In this document: one piece after another, positions 25,744 through 32,365 of the stretch
Position numbering within the stretch: the stretch's first letter is position 1
Layout: the number at the start of each line of letters is the position of its first letter
The notes under the pieces: model-generated
Told to the model about the DNA's origin: nothing
Seen by the model: only the letters and a program-made list of their open reading frames with translations
Databases searched by the model: none
Program-made: the position numbers and the translations under genes
Source of the DNA: a virus
IMG/VR virus record: IMGVR_UViG_3300008111_000063
Coordinates: 1-49,325 of that record
DNA: 49,325 nucleotides
Direction: 5' to 3' (one strand)

Positions 25744-26352
25744 TTAAATAATCTTTGTAATCGGTTCTGGTATCGTATTTATCGGAATTAAGTTTAATTT
25801 TTTTATTATTTCCCTTGCCATATGTGAACAACCTTTTATATTTGGATGGCCAAAATCATCCCATACAAATCCGGCTTTTATCATACTCAACCTATCAAAA
25901 TACAAAAATTTATTCCAATCAACTTTATTATAAATATTTAATTTTTTTACAGAATCATCTAACCCAAAATAATCAATAAATAAGTAGGGATATCCCATTT
26001 TAATTAGAAACTCTTGTATACAATATATGTAATGCAATGTGTGTTTAGATGCCATAGGTTCTAATTTTGGATTTAAATTAGTATGGTCACTTACTGTCAC
26101 ATACCATTCTTTATTATCAACGCATTGGTGAACTCGTCTATATGGTGAACTCCATTGTATTATTACCAAATCCGGTACAGGTTTTAAATTTATCAAACTT
26201 TCTAATGATTTGTGAAATATCCAATCATTACCAACTGAAGGTCGGGCATCATTCATCCAGCCTGACTTTAGGGAATCAGCAAGTATTTCAGTATAATGCG
26301 TTTCAATCCCATAACCAGAACTTATTGAACATCCATTTGAGTATATAAACAT
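25744..26352 (-). CDS. SGNH-type hydrolase, second copy
   Basis: The product has 202 residues. Block I is SNGCSISSGYGIE (Ser in place of the usual GDSL Ser, after NGC), a mid block is DLVIIQWSSPYRRVHQ, and the C-terminal block is DDFGHPNIKGCSHMAREI, with Asp and His at the expected DxxH-like place. It resembles 9860-10627 in plan (IxxWSSxxR; HPN.xG) but is shorter. Both may belong to a phage-specific SGNH subfamily. It precedes the spike-like protein gene, so a glycan O-acyl esterase acting on the tail or host surface is plausible. Confidence 0.8.
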   Translation of the reverse strand: MFIYSNGCSISSGYGIETHYTEILADSLKSGWMNDARPSVGNDWIFHKSLESLINLKPVPDLVIIQWSSPYRRVHQCVDNKEWYVTVSDHTNLNPKLEPMASKHTLHYIYCIQEFLIKMGYPYLFIDYFGLDDSVKKLNIYNKVDWNKFLYFDRLSMIKAGFVWDDFGHPNIKGCSHMAREIIKKLNLIPINTIPEPITKII

Positions 26353-26366
26353 ATAATAACTTTTAA

Positions 26367-26386
26367 GGGGTGGGGTTGGGGGGAGG
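26367..26386 (+). repeat. G-rich tract able to form a G-quadruplex (plus strand)
   Basis: The plus strand reads GGGG T GGGG TT GGGGGG A GG in an otherwise AT-rich intergenic gap (26353-26392). A near copy lies on the opposite strand at 35061-35079. Confidence 0.55.
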
Positions 26387-26392
26387 TCGTTT

Positions 26393-26602
26393 TTAAAGAA
26401 AATTTTTGTTATCTCTATTGATAGAATTACGTTTTAAACCCTTTATCTTCTTATTTAACCACCATATAGGGAATTTTAGTACAAAGTATCCACCAACCAA
26501 AATGGACATGATTAAAGCAACAGGAAGCAACATTAGAACGGTTATAACATCACCTATCCAATCCAAAGGTGATTTAGTGTGATTTATTTCCTCCAATTCC
26601 AT
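26393..26602 (-). CDS. Small membrane protein
   Basis: ATG at 26602 (MELEEINHTKSPLDWIG) is preferred; an upstream ATG at 26632 is in frame but lies deeper in the preceding gene. The product has 69 residues with one or two membrane spans (VITVLMLLPVALIMSILVGG; YFVLKFPIWWL) and a basic C-terminus (KKIKGLKRN). It overlaps the preceding membrane protein gene by 29 bases. Two small adjacent membrane proteins could be a holin pair, but nothing else supports lysis here. Confidence 0.68.
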   Translation of the reverse strand: MELEEINHTKSPLDWIGDVITVLMLLPVALIMSILVGGYFVLKFPIWWLNKKIKGLKRNSINRDNKNFL

Positions 26603-26861
26603 AGTTCCAAGTATTAAAGATGCCCACAGCACCTACGATTAACCAAAATATATTTAGTGCGATATACGCTCTATTACCCCTTTGCCATGCACACCACGTT
26701 AGAAGTGCGGCATCAATCGTATTAATAATCCACATAAGTAGAAACGGAGTATCCTCATTAAGTATCGATAACATACCAAAAGAGAATATCCTCATAGCAA
26801 CACCGAATCCTTCCAAGAATCCAATCCATTTTTCCGTATGTGGGTCTAATTTTCTTTCCAT
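26574..26861 (-). CDS. Small membrane protein, holin-like in size
   Basis: The product has 95 residues. Three hydrophobic segments can be seen: GFGVAMRIFSFGMLSIL, FLLMWIINTIDAALLTW and ALNIFWLIVGAVGIF. The N-terminus is charged (MERKLDPHTEKW). A protein of this size and topology fits several phage families including class I holins and SemiSWEET-like folds. Six bases separate it from the 392-residue protein gene. Function is not assigned. Confidence 0.75.
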   Translation of the reverse strand: MERKLDPHTEKWIGFLEGFGVAMRIFSFGMLSILNEDTPFLLMWIINTIDAALLTWCAWQRGNRAYIALNIFWLIVGAVGIFNTWNYGIGGNKSH

Positions 26862-26867
26862 AACATA

Positions 26868-28046
26868 TTATACCGGGTCACAATAATCATTTCTATCCGC
26901 AATACCCCATCCAACGAGGGTAGTTTTATCCGCTTCATATACCGCCCATATCTTTTGTCCGTGCTCCCAATCTTTGTGGAAATATCCCCAAAACGTATTA
27001 CCTTCTTTGATTACACGTTTTCTTGCTCCCTTTGCTTCCACAGTTGGGTCCCCTTCATATACAGGTATATTGTTTTTACCCGGTCCTCTTTTCTTTCTCA
27101 ACCTTAATTGTATTACCGGAGGTGTTGTAGTTGTCGGTTGGCCAGACGGCGGTGGAGTACCTTCTTCCCCTCCCGTTGTGCCGGTAGCCGGGCCACCATT
27201 TGATGGAGTAGGTGGAGTAGTGTTCGGAGTAGGTTCGACAGCAAGGATACGAGAGTACTTAAATACGGTAGGGAATTCATCTTCTTCGGACACCGTTTGT
27301 GCTACTTGAACGAAATCGGAAGTTAATTGGGATTCAGGGAATGTACCATTATAGAATACATCCTTAATCATATTGAAATCCTCTTGCATTATAGCCAGAC
27401 GACCATTTAATTCTTTTAGAGCAGTTTCTAACTTGGCTTTATCTAATGTACCATCGGACTGACGTGTTTGTGTATTTAGTTGTGTTATATTATATATCTT
27501 ATCAGCATCACCTAAATCTAATAAGTTAATACCAAATTTATCATCTGGTCTACCTATATCTGAATTAAGGGTATAATTAATTTGTTTGAGTAGGTTTAAG
27601 GGGATGTTCGTTCCGTCCGCATTATCTCCTTCATATACATAATTAACGAATGCTACACCCGCTTTACGGTTTTGTACATCCAATTCCTCTGCTCTTTCTT
27701 TAAGTTTATCTACATCTACCTTAATAACCTTTACGGAATTACCCATCCCAACTGGCTTACCTTTCACTTCGATAGAACCCGCTGATTCTATACTATAATG
27801 TGGGTTTTGAGAATCACTCAATGCTGTAAGGGTTCGCGGTGATACCAAATGTGTAACGGTTTCACCATCTACAATCTTTATGATAACTCCATCTACTTCT
27901 AAATCTGGTGTACTCACTACATTATCTAATACCTCACCCTTTTGAAGAAATACGGAAGGGATATTAGGTGAAGCAGAGATTTGCCAACCCCTATCTATTT
28001 GGGTGTACCTTTGCGGGTTTTGAGATATTGGTATTAGTTTCGCCAT
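26868..28046 (-). CDS. Hypothetical protein with Thr/Pro/Gly linker
   Basis: The product has 392 residues. Residues 1-270 look globular (QIDRGWQISASPNIPSVFLQ; a central helix LDKAKLETALKELNGRLAI). Residues about 272-315 form a Pro/Thr/Gly-rich linker (TPPTPSNGGPATGTTGGEEG). The last 75 residues form a separate basic and aromatic-rich domain (NTFWGYFHKDWEHGQKIW, ending DRNDYCDPV). The DNA is richer in G+C than its flanks, hinting at separate origin. A linker plus small domain fits a virion decoration or host-binding protein. Family unknown. Confidence 0.8.
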   Translation of the reverse strand: MAKLIPISQNPQRYTQIDRGWQISASPNIPSVFLQKGEVLDNVVSTPDLEVDGVIIKIVDGETVTHLVSPRTLTALSDSQNPHYSIESAGSIEVKGKPVGMGNSVKVIKVDVDKLKERAEELDVQNRKAGVAFVNYVYEGDNADGTNIPLNLLKQINYTLNSDIGRPDDKFGINLLDLGDADKIYNITQLNTQTRQSDGTLDKAKLETALKELNGRLAIMQEDFNMIKDVFYNGTFPESQLTSDFVQVAQTVSEEDEFPTVFKYSRILAVEPTPNTTPPTPSNGGPATGTTGGEEGTPPPSGQPTTTTPPVIQLRLRKKRGPGKNNIPVYEGDPTVEAKGARKRVIKEGNTFWGYFHKDWEHGQKIWAVYEADKTTLVGWGIADRNDYCDPV

Positions 28047-28329
28047 TTATATTCTTATATGCTCTTTTATATATACTTAATTCGGATTTAAGGCGCTTGT
28101 TTGTGGATTTGAGCCTGTAAACTTCCCTTTGTAATTTCTTATATGTACCATCAATTACACAATCTGCTATAATCCAATTAACATCCAAATCGTTTGATAA
28201 TTGTTTGTAACTTTCACTCGTGATTTCTTCAATATGGTCTTTCTTTTTCTTATAACCCATTATCTTTGCAACACCTACTGGTACTCCAAATTCTAATGAT
28301 GCTTTTTGATATATTTTCTCTGGTAACAT
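27991..28329 (-). CDS. Helical DNA-related or regulatory hypothetical protein
   Basis: The product has 112 residues. The N-terminus ends in a helix-turn-helix-like stretch (ASLEFGVPVGVAKIMGYK) and the second half is a basic coil (LQREVYRLKSTNKRLKSELS). It overlaps the next gene by 56 bases in another frame, which is long for this genome but both frames are well-formed. A possible late-type motif ATATTTATTA lies seven bases upstream of the ATG (core 28336-28343). No family assigned. Confidence 0.7.
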   Translation of the reverse strand: MLPEKIYQKASLEFGVPVGVAKIMGYKKKKDHIEEITSESYKQLSNDLDVNWIIADCVIDGTYKKLQREVYRLKSTNKRLKSELSIYKRAYKNINGETNTNISKPAKVHPNR

Positions 28330-28352
28330 ACACTAATAAATATCTGAAAAAA

Positions 28353-28377
28353 GAAAACCCCACTTTTGGTGGGGTCT
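28353..28377 (-). terminator. Strong rho-independent terminator
   Basis: Minus strand: ACCCCAC, loop CAAAA, GTGGGGT, then TTTCTTTTTT. Seven-base-pair perfect stem. It ends the unit containing the 36-residue gene at 28384-28494. Confidence 0.92.
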
Positions 28378-28383
28378 CTGTTG

Positions 28384-28494
28384 TTATTTGTTAATAAACT
28401 TTTTTCCGAAGTTGATTAGGTACGGAAGAACTTTCCAACCTACGATTAAACCTACAGCGAATTGTAAGTTTAAAACGAAATCTAATACTGCCAT
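28384..28494 (-). CDS. Small membrane protein, 36 residues
   Basis: Found between terminators. ATG at 28494 and TAA at 28386-28384. The protein (MAVLDFVLNLQFAVGLIVGW, then KVLPYLINFGKKFINK) has one hydrophobic segment followed by a Lys-rich amphipathic end, like phage microproteins that act on membranes. The leader has CTGAAAGAAAATG and a perfect terminator follows, so it is its own transcript. Function unknown. Confidence 0.72.
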   Translation of the reverse strand: MAVLDFVLNLQFAVGLIVGWKVLPYLINFGKKFINK

Positions 28495-28609
28495 TTTCTT
28501 TCAGTTTAGGGTTAATTAATATATAACCATTCAGTCAACTGATATTCGAATTCGTATTAATAAGTATAAAGGAAATTGGTAAAAGTGTTTACTGTCTTAC
28601 TGCTACTAT

Positions 28610-28750
28610 TTACTGTCTTGCTTTATTTGCTTCTACTGCTGTTTGCTGCTGCTGTCTTTTATAACTATTATACTTTTTACATTTTTCTTTAGTATTTAGG
28701 TAAATATATTTTTCCACAATCCTATATGTGAGTGTCAACTCATGTATCAA
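28610..28750 (-). CDS. Possible small protein with TTG start
   Basis: An open frame of 46 codons from TTG at 28750 (LIHELTLTYRIVEKYIYLNT) ending at TAA 28612-28610. It has no ATG start; an AGGGA stretch lies about eight bases upstream of TTG. The C-terminal half is KRQQQQTAVEANKARQ, encoded by a purine-rich RCAGYA repeat. The frame has a reasonable amino acid pattern but may be chance in a gap bounded by terminators. Confidence 0.3.
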   Translation of the reverse strand: MIHELTLTYRIVEKYIYLNTKEKCKKYNSYKRQQQQTAVEANKARQ

Positions 28751-28764
28751 AAAGGTTCCCTAGA

Positions 28765-28806
28765 GGAAAAAACCGGGCTCGGTATTTAAGCGTATCCGAC
28801 CGGGTT
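28765..28806 (-). terminator. Rho-independent terminator
   Basis: Minus strand: AACCCGGTCGG, 13-base loop, CCGAGCCCGG then TTTTTT. About ten pairs with one mismatch and one bulge. It is the second of two terminators within 140 bases. Confidence 0.85.
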
Positions 28807-28874
28807 ATGCAACACGCCGATTTTCCCAGTTACATGAAATTCAGTTAGCAGTGATAGTGACAGCGAATGAGCAT
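28807..28874 (-). other. Non-coding stretch between two terminators
   Basis: About 68 bases with no open frame over ten codons. On the plus strand it contains CCAGTTACA and CAGTTAGCAG; the latter also occurs in the repeat cluster at 32859-32955. If a promoter lies here or upstream it would make a short RNA ending at 28765. No promoter was recognised. Confidence 0.4.
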
Positions 28875-28906
28875 GAAAAACCCGCAACGAAGTTAATCGC
28901 TGCGGG
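28875..28906 (-). terminator. Rho-independent terminator after 28955-29185
   Basis: Minus strand: CCCGCAGCG, loop, CGTTGCGGG then TTTTT. Strong GC-rich stem. Confidence 0.9.
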
Positions 28907-28954
28907 GCGTGAACGGTTTATGTTCGTTCACTATTGTATATGAGTAATTAGCGC

Positions 28955-29185
28955 TTAATACATTCGACGTATCCATTCAGGCCACATCTTCTCGCCTTCG
29001 GATAGTGGTGCGGACCATTGTGCCATCATTGAGTTAGCATTGTTAATACCTTCTCTATTATGATATAGTACACCTATCTTCATATCCTTACACCATTGTA
29101 TAAAGTCCTTATCTGCCATAGTAGTATTACGTTCTCTCTCTATGGTATCTAGTCTCTCTATTGTTATATTGTCTATTGTATTCAT
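28955..29185 (-). CDS. Hypothetical small protein
   Basis: The product has 76 residues. The start is MNTIDNITIERLDTIERE; a second in-frame Met23 (TMADKDFIQWCKDMK) could be used. The C-terminus is rich in Trp and Met (MMAQWSAPLSEGEKMWPEW). It is followed by a strong terminator and belongs to the short-gene block. No family was recognised. Confidence 0.68.
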   Translation of the reverse strand: MNTIDNITIERLDTIERERNTTMADKDFIQWCKDMKIGVLYHNREGINNANSMMAQWSAPLSEGEKMWPEWIRRMY

Positions 29186-29227
29186 ACTCTTTGCTGAATT
29201 TAATTTTGTAAGGGTGTCCGAAATGAA

Positions 29228-29458
29228 TTATGCTTTTGCTTTCGGGGGATGTTGTACAAACTGCTCTGCCAATATAGCATCTTCATTCTCTGCAAACATC
29301 TCGTCCAATTCACCATGCGCCTTCAATATGGCCATAGCGTGACGTATTTCATTCAACCTTTCACTTGCGGCATATTTAGGTTTACCATCTTTCATTGCTT
29401 TAATCTTTTTCATTAGGACTACTTCAGCGTGTCGTAGTATTTCCATTACGTGTTCCAT
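29228..29458 (-). CDS. Hypothetical helical protein
   Basis: The product has 76 residues, mostly helix (MEILRHAEVVLMKKIKAMKD; LNEIRHAMAILKAHGELDEM) with an acidic middle (FAENEDAILAEQFV) and a PPKAKA end. It overlaps the metallopeptidase-like gene by 35 bases, since that frame runs on past the ATG at 29458. Function unknown. Confidence 0.7.
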   Translation of the reverse strand: MEHVMEILRHAEVVLMKKIKAMKDGKPKYAASERLNEIRHAMAILKAHGELDEMFAENEDAILAEQFVQHPPKAKA

Positions 29459-29852
29459 TCACTTTGTCTTTAATTGAATCCCACAATATCGGGGTGTATT
29501 TTTTTTCTTTATATCGAGCTTGCCTCTCGTACGGGTTCCTGCTATATGAGCCAGGGTATTTGTAGTATTTAGTTGTTATTGGTTGTAATTGATGTGTCCA
29601 TTCGTGTATGCATGTTGCAATGAGCTCTCTGACGTCCTTACATTGGTCCCAAAATATGTAGACCTCATTATCGGTATCATCATACTGCCCACACACATCA
29701 GGCTCAAAACCTTTCACTATGGACCAAACAGGTTCATATTTTTTTCTGTTATTAGTACCAAACTCTCGTCTGCACCAGCGTAATGCCATATTTGCGATAC
29801 GAACTGTCGGCTCTCGTCCGAGTCGTTCTATCGGGGTGTTTAAGTGTATCAT
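29424..29852 (-). CDS. Zinc metallopeptidase-like protein (HEWTH)
   Basis: The product has 142 residues. The catalytic motif CIHEWTHQLQ (His83, Glu84, His87) follows a helix (DVRELIATC), and a third ligand candidate is Glu in NPYERQAR, in the manner of SprT-like or minigluzincin domains. Preceding strands (DNEVYIFWDQ) fit an active-site edge strand. It has no signal peptide, so it would act in the cytoplasm. Possible roles include host-protein cleavage. A strong terminator lies just upstream at 29872-29903, so it needs a start signal of its own that I could not identify. Confidence 0.75.
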   Translation of the reverse strand: MIHLNTPIERLGREPTVRIANMALRWCRREFGTNNRKKYEPVWSIVKGFEPDVCGQYDDTDNEVYIFWDQCKDVRELIATCIHEWTHQLQPITTKYYKYPGSYSRNPYERQARYKEKKYTPILWDSIKDKVNGTRNGNTTTR

Positions 29853-29871
29853 TTCATTTTATTAGTTTAAA

Positions 29872-29903
29872 TAAAAAAGACCGGCGCTCTCGTGCACCGG
29901 TCT
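29872..29903 (-). terminator. Rho-independent terminator after the tRNA-like region
   Basis: Minus strand: AGACCGG, inner stem and loop, CCGGTCT followed by TTTTTTATTT. It closes the transcript holding 30101-30424 and the structured segment 29905-30100. Confidence 0.92.
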
Positions 29904-30100
29904 ATACGTTAGTACTGCTTTAGTTGTAAAGTAAATCGGAGAATAACCATTGAGTAAGAATCGAGATGCAATTCTAACATTGTAGAGCATAGAGTGGGAG
30001 TCGAACCCACGCTATGCTATAAAGTATGGCGGTAGTCAGTAACTCGAGTAGTTTAGTTTGAGAATAACCTACTATGAAACAAAGCTACACGCCAATTAGA
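29904..30100 (-). other. Structured non-coding segment after 30101-30424
   Basis: Contains, besides the minihelix, short hairpins on the minus strand: GGCGTGTAG with CTACCGCC (bulged T), AGTAG with CTACT, AGAAT with ATTCT and CTTTA with TAAAG. The 10-mer GGTTATTCTC occurs twice (29940-29949 and 30060-30069). No coding frame of note. Confidence 0.5.
29986..30018 (-). ncRNA. tRNA-like minihelix (acceptor stem plus T-arm only)
   Basis: The minus strand reads AGCATAG, C, GTGGG, loop TTCGACT, CCCAC, T, CTATGCT: a 7-bp and a 5-bp stem separated by one C/T mismatch, with a 7-base loop. The sizes equal a tRNA acceptor stem and T-stem, and GGGTTCGACTCCC fits the T-loop consensus (T-T-C-R-A-N-Y). No D-arm or anticodon arm is present between the 5' strand and the T-arm. 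It lies in about 195 bases of non-coding, hairpin-rich RNA between a stop codon and a terminator. It could be an RNase P processing site or a decayed tRNA. Confidence 0.6.
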
Positions 30101-30424
30101 TTACTTCGCGATTGAAGTAGTATCCGCAGATACTGCTGCAGTTGTATCAACTGCTACTACTGAACTATCTACCTTTGTAGAGTCAGTTGCGGTTGCTTCA
30201 GTAGAAGCTGGATTACCACAAGCTACCATACCCAATGTGATAGCAATTGCCATCGCACCGATTTTAGCTTTACTTACGAATGTGCTCAAACGCTTTGCGT
30301 TGTAAAGAGCCTTTGTAGTGAAGAAGTCACGCTTTTGCTCACTTTGAGCAGTTGCTGCTTCGTTAAGGTTGTTCACTAATTCTGTTACCTGATACTCAAC
30401 TTTTGACTTAATTGTCTTAGCCAT
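30101..30424 (-). CDS. Putative lipoprotein-like membrane protein with internal lipobox
   Basis: ATG at 30424 (MAKTIKSKVEYQVTELV) is preferred over a frame start at 30544, because the promoter at 30514-30545 would start transcription inside the longer version. The product has 107 residues. Residues 1-55 are a charged helix; residues 56-71 are hydrophobic and end in a lipobox-like LGMVACGN; the C-terminal 35 residues are Ser/Thr/Ala/Asp-rich (ATDSTKVDSSVVAVDTT), as in surface lipoproteins. A lipobox this far from the N-terminus is unusual. Leader about 86 bases. Confidence 0.72.
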   Translation of the reverse strand: MAKTIKSKVEYQVTELVNNLNEAATAQSEQKRDFFTTKALYNAKRLSTFVSKAKIGAMAIAITLGMVACGNPASTEATATDSTKVDSSVVAVDTTAAVSADTTSIAK

Positions 30425-30513
30425 AAAAAAACTGTTTTGACCCACTTGATTATTAATTATTGAAGTCCGCCATAGTGGGGTCGGTTTACTATGGTTTCTT
30501 TCACGATTGTTAT

Positions 30514-30545
30514 ACAATATACGAAAACTTTTCGATATTGCCAAA
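30514..30545 (-). promoter_or_regulatory. Promoter (TTTG-N20-TATATTGT)
   Basis: Minus strand: TTTG (30545-30542), GCAATATCGAAAAGTTTTCG as spacer, TATATTG(T) (30521-30514). Excellent match to the phage set, including TTTGGCAAT and TTTCGTATATT. Confidence 0.78.
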
Positions 30546-30546
30546 T

Positions 30547-30849
30547 TTATTTAGTAAGCATTCGCTTGATGGTATCTATTTCACCATTCATTACAAACTT
30601 GTCCCAACGTCCACGAGTTTTACCGGTGGGTACTGTATTAACATAGTTAGTGAAGCTTTCTATATTTGTTTTCACTTTTCTTAAAGTCTTCATTTGCTTA
30701 TAAGCCTTTGTTATAGCACTTTTGGCGAAAGGTCTACCTGCTTCGATAGCAGTAGGGTCATATTGGTGAGTTAATGTAACTGATAATACATAGTCACGCG
30801 AATTAAGAATACTACCATTTGATTCCATTTGAAATGATGTCTTGCTCAT
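30547..30849 (-). CDS. Hypothetical small basic protein
   Basis: The product has 100 residues (MSKTSFQMESNGSILNSRDY), rich in Thr, Lys and Arg in its second half (AYKQMKTLRKVKTNIESF). No family was recognised. It is first after the terminator at 30871-30904 on its upstream side. Many genes in this block start MSK, which may reflect shared leader use rather than homology. Confidence 0.72.
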   Translation of the reverse strand: MSKTSFQMESNGSILNSRDYVLSVTLTHQYDPTAIEAGRPFAKSAITKAYKQMKTLRKVKTNIESFTNYVNTVPTGKTRGRWDKFVMNGEIDTIKRMLTK

Positions 30850-30870
30850 TTATATTTCATTTAATTGTTT

Positions 30871-30904
30871 AAAAAAGTGGGACCGGTTTACCACGCCGGC
30901 CCCT
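30871..30904 (-). terminator. Rho-independent terminator after 30923-31276
   Basis: Minus strand: GGGGCCGG, loop, CCGGTCCC, AC, TTTTTT. Strong stem in a 73-base gap. Confidence 0.92.
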
Positions 30905-30922
30905 TATATGAATCACACACTA

Positions 30923-31276
30923 TTATAGTACATGCTTTTCGAACCAATCACGGGTAGCCTGTACAGCTACGTCAATTGTGTAGTCCGTATCAATATCAAT
31001 ATCAGTCAATACGATTGTGTTGCCATCTTCGATTTCGAATTGAGCACTTTCTTTATCGTACAGGTCCGACTCATCAATACCTACATACATTTCATGTCGG
31101 ATATGTTCAACTAATTCCTCAACTTGCTCGTCACTAAATGCTGATGTACGTTGGTCCGTTTCGATTGATTTAACTAATGCAATTACGTCACTCTTTGTGA
31201 ACATACTTGCAGGAGAATTGTTAATGATATCAATCACCTCATTAACTGTCTTCGGGGTAGCACTTTGCTTACTCAT
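30923..31276 (-). CDS. Hypothetical acidic protein
   Basis: The product has 117 residues. Acidic throughout, with VKSIETDQRTSAFSDEQVEE in the middle and DIDIDTDYTIDVAVQATRDW near the end. The N-terminal part has a helix (VNEVIDIINNSPASMFTKSD). An AGGAT before the ATG resembles a Shine-Dalgarno, rare in this window. A DNA-mimic or inhibitor role would fit acidity but is speculative. Confidence 0.75.
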   Translation of the reverse strand: MSKQSATPKTVNEVIDIINNSPASMFTKSDVIALVKSIETDQRTSAFSDEQVEELVEHIRHEMYVGIDESDLYDKESAQFEIEDGNTIVLTDIDIDTDYTIDVAVQATRDWFEKHVL

Positions 31277-31300
31277 ATCCTAAATTTAAATGTTTAAAAA

Positions 31301-31672
31301 TTACTTATCGGTATCTTCCGGTCTCTTTGCTTGCGCATCTCTCAATGCTGCCGGCACAATTGTTTCCAAATCAGGAACCAATTCACTTAACTCCTTAGCT
31401 GCTTGCATTTCCTTACGTTCACTCTTTGTGGATGCACGTTTAACTGCATTAGTAAATGCTTTATCCAAGCTTGCTTCGGTATCTACTGAAGTCACAAACA
31501 TTCTCACACTATCCTCGTCCACAAAGTAACGTGGTTTATCAATGTTCTTACCGGTCACTTCATACACTTCGTACTTATGGCGACCTTCACCAAAATTAAA
31601 TATCTTTGTTTTAAGGGTTGCAACATAACCACGTTTCAATCCCTTCAGGGTTTTCACTTTACTCTTACTCAT
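31301..31672 (-). CDS. Hypothetical basic protein, paralogue of 32107-32337
   Basis: The product has 123 residues. Residues 30-65 (HKYEVYEVTGKN ... PRYFVDEDSVRMFVTSVD) align with the 32107-32337 product (TYEVWKVSGPRK ... KYFVTKKDATAFVKRMN). Both share a YEV-[YW]-x-V-[TS]-G strand and YFV strand followed by a helix, so a small alpha/beta unit was duplicated. The C-terminal 60 residues are helical and charged. Probably an early gene. Function unknown. Confidence 0.75.
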   Translation of the reverse strand: MSKSKVKTLKGLKRGYVATLKTKIFNFGEGRHKYEVYEVTGKNIDKPRYFVDEDSVRMFVTSVDTEASLDKAFTNAVKRASTKSERKEMQAAKELSELVPDLETIVPAALRDAQAKRPEDTDK

Positions 31673-31673
31673 A

Positions 31674-31988
31674 TTAATGTGTACTATTTAGTTCGTAATT
31701 AAATTCTTTAAGCAATTGGGTTTCTAATTTGTGCGCCATTGCTTTACCACGCACAACGTCTACAATAAACAATTCGTAAACAGTCGGGTCATTCTCACGC
31801 ATATCTACATAGAGCGCCCATTCTTTTTGTTCACGTCGGGCTCTACTCTGATGTTTTAAGAAACGCAGGTGAGCCGAATAGTGTACACGTCTACCGATAC
31901 ATGCAGTAACACCCAAATACGATTTGCCGTTTGATGTGTTTACAATTTCGTATATAACGTGGTTTCTATCTGACCTTTTCTTACGCAT
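31674..31988 (-). CDS. GIY-YIG-like endonuclease domain protein
   Basis: The product has 104 residues. The two signature strands are VIYEIVN (residues 11-17) and SYLGVT (23-28), with catalytic-type Arg33 in CIGRRVHYSAH and the late Glu in KLETQLLKEFN. The sizes and spacing match a free-standing GIY-YIG nuclease (about 90 residues), though Gly-Ile-Tyr is replaced by V-I-Y and YIG by YLG. It may cut host DNA or be a homing-like element. It lies in the early block. Confidence 0.82.
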   Translation of the reverse strand: MRKKRSDRNHVIYEIVNTSNGKSYLGVTACIGRRVHYSAHLRFLKHQSRARREQKEWALYVDMRENDPTVYELFIVDVVRGKAMAHKLETQLLKEFNYELNSTH

Positions 31989-31994
31989 ATAGTG

Positions 31995-32105
31995 TTATTT
32001 ACTTTTTTTAATGTAGGTTTCATAAAATGCCTTAATAAAGGCGTAACTGAAAATTGAACCAATTGAAATAACAATCAATTCAAAAATGGTAATGTGTGTA
32101 CCCAT
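31995..32105 (-). CDS. Small membrane protein, 36 residues
   Basis: ATG at 32105, TAA at 31997-31995. Sequence begins MGTHITIFELIVISIGSIFS and ends KAFYETYIKKSK: one hydrophobic segment with a basic tail. It starts two bases after the stop of the upstream gene (32107), in keeping with the operon. Function unknown. Confidence 0.68.
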   Translation of the reverse strand: MGTHITIFELIVISIGSIFSYAFIKAFYETYIKKSK

Positions 32106-32106
32106 A

Positions 32107-32337
32107 TTATTTACTATTAATTTCTTTTAACAAATTAGTTACTACTTCGATACTCATTGTAGTATCATTCATACGTTTAACGAAAGCAGTGGCATCTTTT
32201 TTAGTAACAAAGTATTTCACAAACTTACGTGGACCAGATACTTTCCAAACTTCATACGTTGCCGGTTCAAAAGACTCTGATTTCATTCTTAACGTCCTGC
32301 GGACTTTCTTAATACTATATTTATTTTTCTTACTCAT
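32107..32337 (-). CDS. Hypothetical basic protein, paralogue of 31301-31672
   Basis: The start at 32337 (MSKKNKYSIKKVRRTLRM) is preferred to one two codons earlier because MSK starts recur in this block. The product has 76 residues. The core YEVWKVSGPRKFVKYFV is shared in pattern with 31301-31672. The C-terminal helix is MSIEVVTNLLKEINSK. The basic N-terminus could contact nucleic acid. Confidence 0.72.
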   Translation of the reverse strand: MSKKNKYSIKKVRRTLRMKSESFEPATYEVWKVSGPRKFVKYFVTKKDATAFVKRMNDTTMSIEVVTNLLKEINSK

Positions 32338-32365
32338 ATACAAATTTTAAAAAGGTTATTTAATG

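Noticed and set aside
26393-26861. Holin and antiholin pair
   Set aside because: Two small membrane proteins overlap here, but no endolysin gene lies nearby and similar small membrane proteins are spread through the window.
28588-28658. CTGCTG/TACTG tract as a CRISPR or tandem repeat array
   Set aside because: Units are short, irregular and without unique spacers; it is a simple-sequence tract.
29986-30100. A complete tRNA gene
   Set aside because: Only the acceptor and T-arm can be drawn; no D-arm, anticodon arm or matching 5' strand was found within 100 bases upstream in the direction of reading.
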